64,000 bases of DNA. Origin: SSSZ01 sp016790965 (GTDB lineage: Bacteria; Pseudomonadota; Gammaproteobacteria; Burkholderiales; Rhodocyclaceae). Shown piece after piece: positions 28,934-36,781 of this stretch; the stretch's first letter is position 1; each line of letters starts with the position of its first letter. The stretch is from contig JAEUNZ010000040.1 in NCBI GenBank assembly GCA_016790965.1, positions 11,336 through 75,335 of the forward strand, in the 5' to 3' direction. The notes beneath the pieces are model-generated. The model was given only the letters and a program-made list of their open reading frames with translations. It ran no database searches and was not told the origin of the DNA. The translations under genes were made by a program, and so were the position numbers.

Positions 28934-29542
28934 GTGAAGCTCTATTACAGCCCTGGAACCTGCTCCCTTTCGCCCCATATCGTGCTCTGCGAACTGGGCC
29001 TCCCCCACGCCCTGGAACGGGTCGACCTCAAGACCCACACGCTGGTCCCCGGGGGCAATGATTATTATGCCGTCAACCCTAAGGGCTACGTTCCCGCCTT
29101 GGAACTGGACGACGGCCAGGTGCTCACCGAAGGCCCCGCCATCGTGCAGTATCTGGCCGACCAGAAGCCGGGGGCGGGGCTGCTGCCCCCCGCGGGCACC
29201 GTGGAACGGGCCCGGGTGCAGGAGTGGCTGACCTACATCGGCACCGAGCTCCACAAGAATTTCAGCCCCCTCTTCAAGCCCGACGCCTCGGCGGACTGGA
29301 AGGCGGCGGCACGGGCTAACCTCGCCCGCCGGCTGGCTTTCGTCGACGCAGCCCTGGGCGACCGCGACTATCTGATGGGGGCGGCCTTCACGGTGGCCGA
29401 TGCCTATCTCTACACGGTGAGCCGATGGGCCAGACCCATGGCGGTGGAGACCTCCGCCTTCACCGCGCTGCTGGCCTTCCAGGCGCGCATGGCGGCCCGT
29501 CCCGCCGTCCAGGCCGCCCTGGCGGCGGAAGGACTCAAGTAG
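28934..29542 (+). CDS. gstA: Beta-class glutathione S-transferase
   Basis: This 202-residue cytosolic protein closely follows the GstA pattern. The N-terminal thioredoxin fold reads MKLYYSPGTCSLSPHIVLCE, with Cys10 and the catalytic serine/cysteine region. YYAVNPKGYVPALELDDGQ and TEGPAIVQYLADQKP contact glutathione. The C-terminal helical half contains EWLTYIGTELHKNFSPLFKP. The enzyme conjugates or reduces electrophiles with glutathione. The start is GTG at 28934, with AGGAGAAA eight bases upstream. The 3' end overlaps the convergent LysR gene by eight bases. Confidence 0.93.
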   Translation: MKLYYSPGTCSLSPHIVLCELGLPHALERVDLKTHTLVPGGNDYYAVNPKGYVPALELDDGQVLTEGPAIVQYLADQKPGAGLLPPAGTVERARVQEWLTYIGTELHKNFSPLFKPDASADWKAAARANLARRLAFVDAALGDRDYLMGAAFTVADAYLYTVSRWARPMAVETSAFTALLAFQARMAARPAVQAALAAEGLK

Positions 29543-30503
29543 GCCTTCCCTCCCGCCCGGCTCCGGGCGCCCCTGGCGGATGTGCCGCTCCCGCCAGCGG
29601 CAGCCCGGCTTCCCAATACGGCCGGCTGCCGATGCGTTCCGCCAGATAGTCAATCAGCACCCGCACCCGCCGGGGCACGTAGCGATTGCCCGGCAGGAGC
29701 GCGTAGATGCCGAGTTCCGGCATGGCAAAGTCGGTGAGGATGGGTCGTACCCAACCCGCCTCGATGGCCGTGGCCGCCAGAAAACTGGGCTGGACCGAAA
29801 TGCCGAGTCCACGCCGATTGGCCTCCAGGAGCGCATCGCCGTTGTTGGCCCGGAACCTTCCCCCCACGGCATAGGTGCGCATTTCCCCCTCCACCAGGTA
29901 GGACCAGCCCGCCTGCTGCGCCGGCAAATAGATCAGGCACTCCCGCTCCAATAGCTCGGCCGGGTGCCGGGGTTCGCCGTGGCGACGCAGGTACTCGGGC
30001 GAGGCCACGGTCAACAGCCGGGTGCTGCCGATGCGGCGGGCCACGTCGAGGGGGTCGAGGCGGGCGGTGATGCGGATAGCCAGATCGAGGCCCTCCTCGA
30101 TCAGTTTGACCCGCCGGTCGGTGAAATCCGCTTCCACGGCGACCTCCGGGTAGGTCACGGCAAAGTCGAGCAAGAGGGGCACCAGGTGCCGCAGGCCGAA
30201 GCTGAGCGGAACACTGAGCCTGATGGTCCCCCGAGGTTCCGCCCCCTCCCCGGCCAGACTGCCCTCGGCAGCTTCGACCAGATTGAGGATTTCGCGGCAA
30301 CGCTCCAGATAGGCGACGCCGGCCGAGGTGAGGCTGAGACTGCGGGTGCTGCGCGCGATGAGCCGCACCCCGAGTTGTGCCTCCAGGGCGGCGATCTGGC
30401 GGGTGACCGCCGAGCGGGGTATGTCCATCTGACGGGCGACTGCGGCAAAACTCCCCTGCTGGGCAACCCGCACGAAGACTTCCATGGCCGCCAGACGATC
30501 CAT
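29535..30503 (-). CDS. LysR-family transcriptional regulator
   Basis: This 322-residue regulator has an N-terminal winged helix-turn-helix (MDRLAAMEVFVRVAQQGSFA then AVARQMDIPRSAVTRQIAAL). The effector-binding domain follows from about residue 90 (RGTIRLSVPLSFGLRHLVPL). It resembles the CrgA/AaeR-like subgroup that often controls a divergent oxidoreductase gene. Its neighbour across a 115-base divergent region is a quinone reductase-like gene, the probable target. The C-terminal tail is Gly/Pro-rich and overlaps gstA. Confidence 0.9.
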   Translation of the reverse strand: MDRLAAMEVFVRVAQQGSFAAVARQMDIPRSAVTRQIAALEAQLGVRLIARSTRSLSLTSAGVAYLERCREILNLVEAAEGSLAGEGAEPRGTIRLSVPLSFGLRHLVPLLLDFAVTYPEVAVEADFTDRRVKLIEEGLDLAIRITARLDPLDVARRIGSTRLLTVASPEYLRRHGEPRHPAELLERECLIYLPAQQAGWSYLVEGEMRTYAVGGRFRANNGDALLEANRRGLGISVQPSFLAATAIEAGWVRPILTDFAMPELGIYALLPGNRYVPRRVRVLIDYLAERIGSRPYWEAGLPLAGAAHPPGAPGAGREGRPT

Positions 30504-30618
30504 TTTATTTACCTCATTTTGCGCAACAGTGATGTCTACATTGTCGTCTATTTGAATGCAAATTTAAGGCCTAAAGTTCGCCCATCGCATCGTTCAACCT
30601 AGGTTCAAGGAAATTGTC
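30504..30618. promoter_or_regulatory. Divergent promoter region with palindrome
   Basis: This AT-rich 115-base region lies between the LysR gene and the oxidoreductase gene. A perfect palindrome AACCTAGGTT lies at 30596-30605, directly before the AAGGA ribosome binding site of the rightward gene. LysR proteins usually bind such divergent regions. The exact operator is not determined. Confidence 0.4.
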
Positions 30619-31485
30619 ATGATCGTCGTCAGCGGCGCCAACGGCCAACTCGGCCGCTCCATCGTGGAACATCTGATCGCCCGCCAGGGCACCCCCGCCG
30701 GCCTCGCGGTGAGCGTTCGCGATCCCGACAAGGCGGCGGACCTCGCCAGCCGGGGACTCAGCGTGCGCACCGGTGATTTCGACCGGCCCGATACCCTGCC
30801 CACCGCCTTCGCGGGGGCCGCCACCCTGGTGCTGGTATCCACTGACGGCCCCCGGGAGCAGCGCATCGCCCAGCATCGGGCCGCCATCGCCGCCGCCGGC
30901 GCGGCCGGCGTCAGGCGTATCGTCTATACCAGTTTCCTCGACGTGGCGGCGGATTCGCCTGCCGAGTTCGCCGCCGTCCATCGCAGCACCGAGGCCGCCT
31001 TGGCGGATTCCGGCCTGACCTGGACGGCCCTGCGCAATCCGCTCTATGCGGAGTTGCTGCCCATGGCCCTGGCCGGCGCCGCGGAGAGCGGCGTTTTCCA
31101 CCTGCCCGCCGGCGGGGGAAAAGCCAGTTTCATCAGCCGTGCCGAACTGGCCGAAGCCATCGCCGCCGCCACTCTGGCCCCCGCCCTGGCCAAGCCGGTC
31201 TATGAGCTGACTGGCCAGGCGACCCACGATTACCACGAGGTAGCCGCCGCCGTGGCCCGGGTAAGCGGCCGGCCGATCCGCTACCAGCCGGTGAGCGAAG
31301 ACTCCTGTGCCGCTGCCTTGGCCGCCCACGGCCTGCCTTCCTGGCTGGCCCGGGCGGTGGCCAATATGTACAGCGCCGTGGCCCAGGGCCGCTTCGACCG
31401 GGTCAGCGACGATTTCGCCGCCCTGGTCGGCCGTCCGCCCCGGCCGCTCCCCTGCCTGGTGCAGGAACTCTTTGGCACGCACTAG
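30619..31485 (+). CDS. NAD(P)H-dependent quinone reductase-like protein (NmrA/QOR2 type)
   Basis: This 288-residue Rossmann-fold protein has an N-terminal nucleotide-binding loop MIVVSGANGQLGRSIVEHL and an NmrA-like layout. RIVYTSFLDVAAD and LTWTALRNPLYAELLP match quinone oxidoreductase 2 (YtfG). QOR2 reduces quinones with NADPH and is sensitive to oxidative or electrophile stress. Divergence from the LysR gene and proximity to gstA fit an electrophile-response locus. That grouping is inference. Confidence 0.85.
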   Translation: MIVVSGANGQLGRSIVEHLIARQGTPAGLAVSVRDPDKAADLASRGLSVRTGDFDRPDTLPTAFAGAATLVLVSTDGPREQRIAQHRAAIAAAGAAGVRRIVYTSFLDVAADSPAEFAAVHRSTEAALADSGLTWTALRNPLYAELLPMALAGAAESGVFHLPAGGGKASFISRAELAEAIAAATLAPALAKPVYELTGQATHDYHEVAAAVARVSGRPIRYQPVSEDSCAAALAAHGLPSWLARAVANMYSAVAQGRFDRVSDDFAALVGRPPRPLPCLVQELFGTH

Positions 31486-31497
31486 CCACCAAGCATC

Positions 31498-32577
31498 ATG
31501 CCCACGTCTTCACGGCCGTTTCCCGCCCTCTTCGTCCCCCACGGCGCACCCACGATGGCCCTGGAGCCCGGATGGGCCGGGGCCGCGCTGAGGCGCTTCG
31601 CCGCCACCCTGCCGCGGCCCCGGGCCGTAGTCGTCGTCAGCGCCCACTGGCTGGCCGAGCGCCCCACCGTCGGGTGCGCCGAAGTACCGGAGACCCTGCA
31701 TGATTTCCACGGTTTCCCGCCCGAACTCTACGGTCTGCGCTATGCCGCCCGGGGCGACCGGGCCTTGGCCGCCACCACCCTCAGCGCCCTGAAAGACGCC
31801 GGCCTCCAACCCGCTAGCGACCCCAACCGAGGGCTCGACCACGGCGCCTGGACGCCACTCATGCTCATGTATCCGGAAGGCGACATTCCCGTCGTTCCGC
31901 TCTCCCTCCTCGGCGCGCAGGGACCGCGGGAGCACTTGGCCCTGGGCCGCGCCCTGCGGGGACTCCTCGACCAGGGCGTTCTGATCCTGGCCTCGGGCAA
32001 CCTGACCCACAACCTGTCCGATTTCCAGCTGGGTGCTGCCAGCGGCGGGGAGCCCTTAGGGCGTGTTCACAGTAACCGGCGGGACTGCGTTTGCCGGGAC
32101 GGGATGGGTGCCAAGGCACGAGGCGCGGGGAATGGTCGTTCCATTCCCAAGCCGAGCAACGCCGGCGACCGCCCGCCCCGGCAAACCCGCAGGGCAAGGG
32201 TCTGGCGGGGCGCATTGCCGCGTTGCCGCTCGCTTGTGCAGATCACTGCACCGCGCGATCGGCGCCTTGCACTGCCTCCCCGCCAGACCCTTGCGCAGCC
32301 CGTCGCTTACTGTGAACACGCCCTAGCCTACGTGGACGAATTTGCGGCATGGATACATGAACGACTCGACCGGAGCGACGATGCCGCCCTTGTCGACTAC
32401 CGCCAGCAAGCCCCCGCCGCCCAGCGCGCCCACCCCAGCGAGGAGCACCTGCTGCCCCTCTTCGTCGCCCTGGGCGCCGGCGGCCCGCACTGCCGGCGCG
32501 AGCGTTTTCACGCCGGCATCGACTACGGCGTGCTGGCCATGGACGCCTATGCCTTCCGACCCGCAAGCCATTCCTGA
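31498..32577 (+). CDS. ygiD: Extradiol dioxygenase (DODA/LigB type) with an 89-codon in-frame element insertion
   Basis: The open frame is 359 codons; the family is about 265. Metal-site candidates are His15 (FVPHGAPT), His50 (VVSAHW) and His171 (GNLTHNL), with RFHAGIDYGVLAMD near the end. These match 4,5-DOPA-type ring-opening dioxygenases. After Leu187 an insert of 89 Arg/Pro-rich codons, wholly encoded by the element at 32059-32323, interrupts GEP-L and AYVDEFAAW. The reading frame stays open on both sides. Removing the element with one copy of the TA duplication restores GEPLAYVDEFAAW, the expected continuous sequence. Whether the enlarged protein folds is unknown. It follows the oxidoreductase gene by 12 bases. 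Confidence 0.85.
   Translation: MPTSSRPFPALFVPHGAPTMALEPGWAGAALRRFAATLPRPRAVVVVSAHWLAERPTVGCAEVPETLHDFHGFPPELYGLRYAARGDRALAATTLSALKDAGLQPASDPNRGLDHGAWTPLMLMYPEGDIPVVPLSLLGAQGPREHLALGRALRGLLDQGVLILASGNLTHNLSDFQLGAASGGEPLGRVHSNRRDCVCRDGMGAKARGAGNGRSIPKPSNAGDRPPRQTRRARVWRGALPRCRSLVQITAPRDRRLALPPRQTLAQPVAYCEHALAYVDEFAAWIHERLDRSDDAALVDYRQQAPAAQRAHPSEEHLLPLFVALGAGGPHCRRERFHAGIDYGVLAMDAYAFRPASHS
32059..32323. mobile_element. 265-bp inverted-repeat element with TA target duplication, inserted in frame
   Basis: The ends are GGGCGTGTTCACAGTAA (32059-32075) and its perfect inverse (32307-32323), flanked by TA on each side. This suggests mobilisation by an IS630/mariner-type transposase. Inside are a second perfect 17-base inverted repeat (32194-32210 with 32278-32294) and smaller hairpins: GTGCC/GGCAC (32108-32119), GGAATGG/CCATTCC (32129-32147) and GTGCA/TGCAC (32236-32251). 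No transposase is encoded. The insert plus duplication is 267 bases, a multiple of three, with no stop in the host frame. Confidence 0.87.
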
Positions 32578-32584
32578 GGATTCC

Positions 32585-33130
32585 ATGCCCACCCTTCGCT
32601 ACACCTCCACCGCCATCGCCCTGCATTGGATCATGGCCTTCCTGCTGGTCGGACTATTCGCCGTCGGGCTCTACATGCACGACCTGCCCCTCTCTCCCTG
32701 GAAGCTCAAGGTCTATTCCTGGCACAAGTGGGCCGGCGTCACCGCCTTCCTGCTCGTCCTGGCCCGGCTCGCCTGGCGCCTCGGCCACCGGCCGCCCCCC
32801 CTGCCCGCCGCCATGCCGCGCTGGCAGCAGACCGCCGCCCATGGCCTGCACCACCTCCTTTACCTGCTGATGCTGGCGATTCCGCTTTCCGGCTGGCTCA
32901 TGAGTTCGGCCAAGGGCTTCCAGACCGTGTGGTTCGGCGTCCTGCCCTTGCCGGACCTGGTGGGCAAGGACGAAGCCCTGGGGGAGGTCCTCAAGGGCGT
33001 CCACATGGGCCTCAACGGCACCCTCTTCCTCCTCGTCCTGGCCCACGTCGGCGCAGCCCTGAAGCACCATCTGATCGACAAGGACGACATCCTCGCCCGC
33101 ATGCTCCCCTTCCTCACCAAGCAACCCTGA
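32585..33130 (+). CDS. cybB: Cytochrome b561
   Basis: This 181-residue inner-membrane di-haem cytochrome has four membrane helices. Histidines occur at the expected places: IALHWIMAF, YSWHKWAGVTAF, HGLHHLLYLLMLAIPLSGW and LVLAHVGAALKHHL. Family members transfer electrons from the quinone pool, including superoxide:ubiquinone oxidoreduction in E. coli CybB. Here the gene is followed by two yceI genes, a frequent arrangement in proteobacteria. GAGGA lies upstream of the ATG at 32585. Confidence 0.92.
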   Translation: MPTLRYTSTAIALHWIMAFLLVGLFAVGLYMHDLPLSPWKLKVYSWHKWAGVTAFLLVLARLAWRLGHRPPPLPAAMPRWQQTAAHGLHHLLYLLMLAIPLSGWLMSSAKGFQTVWFGVLPLPDLVGKDEALGEVLKGVHMGLNGTLFLLVLAHVGAALKHHLIDKDDILARMLPFLTKQP

Positions 33131-33143
33131 TCCGGAGAAATCC

Positions 33144-33704
33144 ATGTCCCGCCTGCTTTCCCTCGCCACCGCCCTCGCCCTGGCGGCCCCCGCCGCCCAC
33201 GCGGTCGAGTACGGCGACTTCCTCGCCGACAAGAGCAGCCTCGGCTTCGTCTCTCGCCAGATGGGCGTTCCCGTGGATGGGCGCTTCCGCAAATTCTCGG
33301 CCAGCCTGAGCTTCGACCCGGCCAGGCCCGCCGCCGCAAGCGCCCGCTTCGAACTCGACCTGGCCAGCGTGGATGCCGGATCCAAGGACGCCAACGACGA
33401 AGTGGTGGGCAAGGCCTGGTTCAACCTCAAAGCCTTTCCCAGCGCAAGCTTCGTCTCCACGGCCGTGAAGCCCCTGGGGGGAGAACGCTACGAACTCGCC
33501 GGCAAGCTCACCATCAAGGGCAAGACCCAGGACGTCGTGGCGCCCATGAGCTTCCGCCAGGATGCCGGCAACGGCGTGTTCGAGGGCGCCTTCACCCTGA
33601 AGCGCCTCGATTTCGCCGTCGGAGATGGCGTCTGGTCCGACGTCTCCACCGTCGCCAACGAAGTTCACATCAAGTTCCGCATCGTCGCGGCCCCCCGCAA
33701 GTAA
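33144..33704 (+). CDS. YceI-family periplasmic lipid-binding protein (first copy)
   Basis: This 186-residue protein has a signal peptide (residues 1-20, ending AAHA). The mature part follows the YceI lipocalin-like pattern: LGFVSRQMGVPVDGRFRKFS, SARFELDLASVDAG, and YELAGKLTIKGKTQDV. YceI proteins bind isoprenoid or quinone-like lipids in the periplasm. It starts 13 bases after cytochrome b561, with GGAG before the ATG, and the second copy follows after 34 bases. Confidence 0.9.
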   Translation: MSRLLSLATALALAAPAAHAVEYGDFLADKSSLGFVSRQMGVPVDGRFRKFSASLSFDPARPAAASARFELDLASVDAGSKDANDEVVGKAWFNLKAFPSASFVSTAVKPLGGERYELAGKLTIKGKTQDVVAPMSFRQDAGNGVFEGAFTLKRLDFAVGDGVWSDVSTVANEVHIKFRIVAAPRK

Positions 33705-33738
33705 TCCCCCCGTTATCAATCCCCACAAGGAGAAACCC

Positions 33739-34308
33739 ATGAAGAAAAGCCTCGCCCTCGCCGCCCTGGCCACCACCCTGGCCTTCCCCGCCCTTGCCGC
33801 GCCGGAAACCTATGCCGTCGAAGGCACCCACACCTACCCCAGCTTCAGCTACAACCACCTGGGCTTCAGCACCCAGACACACCGCTTCCTGAAGACCACG
33901 GGCACCGTCGTGTGGGACAAGTCCGCCCACACCGGATCGGTGGACATCACCATCGACGCCAAGTCCATCGATGCCGGCTCCGCCCTGTTCGCCGAACACA
34001 TCCAGGGGCCGGAGCTTTTCGATACGGCCAATCACCCGACCATCACCTTCAAATCCACCCAAGTGAAGTTCGAAGGCGACAAACCGGTCTCCATCGACGG
34101 CAACCTCACCATCAAGGGCGTCACCAAGCCGGTGACCCTTGCCGTCACCCACTTCGCCGCTCAGCCCCACCCCATGGTCAAGCGCGACGCCATCGGCGCC
34201 AACGCCGTCACCAAGATCAAACGCACCGATTTCAACGTCAGCAAGAGCGTGCCCTACGTCAGCGACGAGGTCACCCTGAACATCGCCCTGGAAGCGATCA
34301 AGCAGTAA
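33739..34308 (+). CDS. YceI-family periplasmic lipid-binding protein (second copy)
   Basis: This 189-residue protein has a signal peptide ending PALA. The YceI pattern is clear: TYAVEGTHTYPSFSYNHLGF, SVDITIDAKSIDAG, FDTANHPTITFKSTQVKFEG, and GNLTIKGVTKPVTL. It is closer to the standard E. coli YceI than the first copy. Strong AAGGAGAAA precedes the ATG. It is the last gene of the cytochrome b561 unit. Confidence 0.93.
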   Translation: MKKSLALAALATTLAFPALAAPETYAVEGTHTYPSFSYNHLGFSTQTHRFLKTTGTVVWDKSAHTGSVDITIDAKSIDAGSALFAEHIQGPELFDTANHPTITFKSTQVKFEGDKPVSIDGNLTIKGVTKPVTLAVTHFAAQPHPMVKRDAIGANAVTKIKRTDFNVSKSVPYVSDEVTLNIALEAIKQ

Positions 34309-34461
34309 GCCCGAGGAGCCCGGCCCCGCCGGGGCTCGTCGACCGGAGTCGATGCTGCTGCTCGCCAGGGCAAACTCAAGCCCAAGTACAAAGCATGGGC
34401 CATTCGGATGTTGAAATGCATACTGCCCAAGGAAACGATCTGGAATGACAAGTAAGGGACG

Positions 34462-34497
34462 TCAGACCACCGGGAGCGCTCCCGGTGGCCTGATTTT
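34462..34497 (+). terminator. Strong palindrome, probable terminator of the yceI unit
   Basis: A perfect 22-base palindrome (arms CCACCGGGAGC and GCTCCCGGTGG, 34467-34488), extended by TCAG/CTGA, is followed by TTTT. It lies between the yceI unit and the convergent NERD gene. Confidence 0.6.
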
Positions 34498-34500
34498 CCT

Positions 34501-35484
34501 TCAAGCTGGCTTCGGAACCGCCTTCTGACAATCCATGCAATAGACATTGCCACCAAAGCGCGGCTTGTTGAACCAGCAGAACTTGGCAACGTTGTAGGCG
34601 ACAATGGTCCCGCATGTCACGCAGGCGAGCTTGGACTTCTTCTCGCCAGACGCTTCCTCGACCGCCGCCTCGGTGTTGCCACAATCGGGTTGATTCAGCG
34701 ATCCTGCTGGTTCGGGTTCGGCTGGCCGAACTGGCTTGGCGACTTCAGGGGCACTCACGGGCAAGCCAAATCGGCCAAACCAGTCAAACGAGGCGGGTCT
34801 ATGCGCTGCTGCGAGCCGTCGCGCAAAATCTTCCAAGGTATCCGAGCCGATCAGTCGCACCGCCATCAGCGGGTTGCTATTCGCGTCGATTTCCTTGTCG
34901 ATGCGGGTTTTCAGCTGGTCGTTCTTGATGATGCAGTCAAGGCCGTCGATTTTTGCCTTGGGCCGACCGATTCGCGCATTCTTTGATACGAGCACCAGAC
35001 CGTTCAATGTTGGCGACAAGGTAATGCCCAGCCGTTTCGGTGGCGGCACCTGACCGGACTTGAAGACCGATTCCAGCACCACCATGTGCCGCTTGTTCTG
35101 CTCTATCGGCGACGGAACACCGTAGGGCTTGCTGCCATAAAAGGCTGCGAACTCGCCCTGGTCGTTGACGGCGATGCCCTCTGCAAACCGCTTGCTCTCG
35201 CAGACATAGACTTCAAGGAACCGGTTTATCAGCAAATGGTCGATCTGCGCCACGCGACCCTCGCATTCAAGGCGCAAGTCGTGCAGCACCATCCAGTTTT
35301 TCGAGGCTCCATAGTAGAACTCGATTTCGTAGGCGGCTTCAGCCTCGCCCTTGATGCCGGACTGAATGTTGCGGATTTCCTGCTCGATCTTCTTGCGAGT
35401 ATCGGTGCTGGCATCTGGACGCGCCACCAGTAGTTGCAGCGTTGCGATGTCTTTGGACTTGTCGTCAGCAGTTTTGATTAGCAT
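34501..35484 (-). CDS. NERD-domain protein with C-terminal zinc-ribbon-like cysteines
   Basis: This 327-residue protein has the nuclease-related (NERD) core at about residues 45-130 (GIKGEAEAAYEIEFYYG, CEGRVAQIDHLLINRFLEVY and VCESKRFAEGIAVNDQGEFA). These carry the expected acidic and lysine residues of the PD-(D/E)XK-like fold. Four C-terminal cysteines in two CxxC pairs (LACVTCGTIVAYN and NVYCMDCQK) suggest a zinc ribbon. NERD proteins are often found in mobile DNA and may cleave DNA. The biological role is unknown. GC content is visibly lower than in neighbouring genes, and it lies beside tRNA-Ser, consistent with horizontal acquisition. Confidence 0.8.
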   Translation of the reverse strand: MLIKTADDKSKDIATLQLLVARPDASTDTRKKIEQEIRNIQSGIKGEAEAAYEIEFYYGASKNWMVLHDLRLECEGRVAQIDHLLINRFLEVYVCESKRFAEGIAVNDQGEFAAFYGSKPYGVPSPIEQNKRHMVVLESVFKSGQVPPPKRLGITLSPTLNGLVLVSKNARIGRPKAKIDGLDCIIKNDQLKTRIDKEIDANSNPLMAVRLIGSDTLEDFARRLAAAHRPASFDWFGRFGLPVSAPEVAKPVRPAEPEPAGSLNQPDCGNTEAAVEEASGEKKSKLACVTCGTIVAYNVAKFCWFNKPRFGGNVYCMDCQKAVPKPA

Positions 35485-35574
35485 GGTTCATGAATAGCTG
35501 GTGGTACCCCAATAGCCTCCCCAACACCAAAGTGATTAGGGGGTAGATTTGGGGGTAATGCCGGGGACAAAAAC

Positions 35575-35602
35575 AAAAAAGCCCACGACTCGTGGGCTAT
35601 TT
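35575..35602 (-). terminator. Rho-independent terminator of tRNA-Ser
   Basis: On the minus strand, AGCCCACGA/TCGTGGGCT forms a stem followed by six T residues, starting about 15 bases after the encoded CCA of the tRNA. Confidence 0.85.
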
Positions 35603-35612
35603 AAAGAAATTC

Positions 35613-35703
<91 letters not shown>

Positions 35704-35780
35704 GGGAAGCGGCGCATTCTATCAGAAGTGCCTGGCAACACCAACAGCCACCCGGCTTTCAGGAGGCAGGGAGCGGCGTT

Positions 35781-36086
35781 TCAGCCGCAGGCGAGTCCGT
35801 TGGCGGCGCAGATCAGGCGGCGCAGGTAGGCGAGGAATATCCAAAGCCAGAAGAGCAGGAAGAAGGCGACCACGGGGATGTAGCGGTCCAGGATGACCTT
35901 GGGCGCAAGGGCCCGCACCGCGCGGATCACCGGTCCGGTGAGCAGTTGGAACAGACGGTAGACCGCGTTTCTTTCGCGCCCTGCGCCGGCCAGTACCCAG
36001 AGGAGTCCCTGGCCCAGGAGAAAAAGCCCGGCTACTTCGACCAGGGCCCGCAAGACGCTGACAATGAACAATTGGCTGGATACCAT
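35781..36086 (-). CDS. Small membrane protein, YggT-like
   Basis: This 101-residue protein has hydrophobic segments near residues 8-30 and 63-90. The middle is basic and contains LTGPVIRAVRALAPKVILDR, reminiscent of YggT family proteins (a proline/arginine segment followed by a helix). The ATG at 36086 was chosen as the first start before the hydrophobic helix. The function is unknown. It is divergent from the TPR gene 61 bases away. Confidence 0.6.
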   Translation of the reverse strand: MVSSQLFIVSVLRALVEVAGLFLLGQGLLWVLAGAGRERNAVYRLFQLLTGPVIRAVRALAPKVILDRYIPVVAFFLLFWLWIFLAYLRRLICAANGLACG

Positions 36087-36147
36087 GACGCTTTCCTGAA
36101 TCTCGGGACGGTCCACCGACCCGGTTCGACCGGAGCCTTTCCGCCCC

Positions 36148-36735
36148 ATGAATTTCGAGCATTGGCGTTACGCCGCCCGCGGCTGGTTGTTTCACTTCCT
36201 GGGCAAGACCGATCTGGCATTTGAAGCTTACGTTGCGGCGTTTCATCACGCCCCGGACGCTTCCGCGGCCCGTAACCTGGGTTACCTCGCCGCCCGGGCA
36301 AAACGCTGGCGCGAGAGCATACACTGGTTCCGGGAAGCGGTCCGTTTGCAGCCGGAAGATGCGGAAACCCGCTTCAATCTGGGCTATTCCCTCGATCAGG
36401 GCGGCGATCCGGCCAGCGCGGCCGAAGCATTCGCCGAGGCCGTGCGCATCCGGCCGAACCTGGACCGCGCCTGGTACGGCCTGGGCATGGCCCGGGCGGC
36501 CCAAGGCCGCCACGGCGAAGCCGCCACCGCCCTGGAGGAGGCGGCCAGGCTGCAGCCCATGGCCGGCGAGGTCTGGTACCAGTTGGGCATGGCCCAGCAC
36601 CACGCCCTCAATCCGGATCGGGTGAAGGGCGTGGTCGAGCACCTGCGCGGCTTCGACCCGCGACGCAGCAACCAGTTGATTCGCGACACGGAGCGCGGCG
36701 ATTTGCGCCACTTGGTGCAGGACCTTCCTTTCTGA
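36148..36735 (+). CDS. TPR-repeat protein
   Basis: This 195-residue protein consists of tandem tetratricopeptide repeats from about residue 15 to 160. Recognisable repeats include AARNLGYLAARAKRWRESIH, ETRFNLGYSLDQGGDPASAA, AWYGLGMARAAQGRHGEAA and VWYQLGMAQHHAL. There is no signal peptide. TPR proteins mediate protein contacts, and the partner is unknown. A bidirectional terminator follows immediately. Confidence 0.85.
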   Translation: MNFEHWRYAARGWLFHFLGKTDLAFEAYVAAFHHAPDASAARNLGYLAARAKRWRESIHWFREAVRLQPEDAETRFNLGYSLDQGGDPASAAEAFAEAVRIRPNLDRAWYGLGMARAAQGRHGEAATALEEAARLQPMAGEVWYQLGMAQHHALNPDRVKGVVEHLRGFDPRRSNQLIRDTERGDLRHLVQDLPF

Positions 36736-36763
36736 AAAAAAGCCCGCCGAAGCGGGCTTTTTA
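36736..36763. terminator. Bidirectional rho-independent terminator
   Basis: The stem AGCCCGC/GCGGGCT (36741-36758) with CGAA loop has an A run before and a T run after. It can therefore terminate both the TPR gene on plus and the symporter gene on minus. Confidence 0.85.
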
Positions 36764-36781
36764 CCTTGGGGGCTTGTTGCA

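Noticed and set aside
32056..32326. Two mirror-image frames of 87 codons inside the 265-bp element
   Set aside because: Both begin at GTG in the terminal repeats and exist only because the ends are inverted copies. They show no transposase or other motif.
34363..34455. A short plus-strand frame with peptide-like end (KLKPKYKAWAIRMLKC, then LPKETIWNDK)
   Set aside because: It has no start codon with ribosome binding site and no identifiable family. It could be a remnant of transferred DNA but cannot be supported as a gene.
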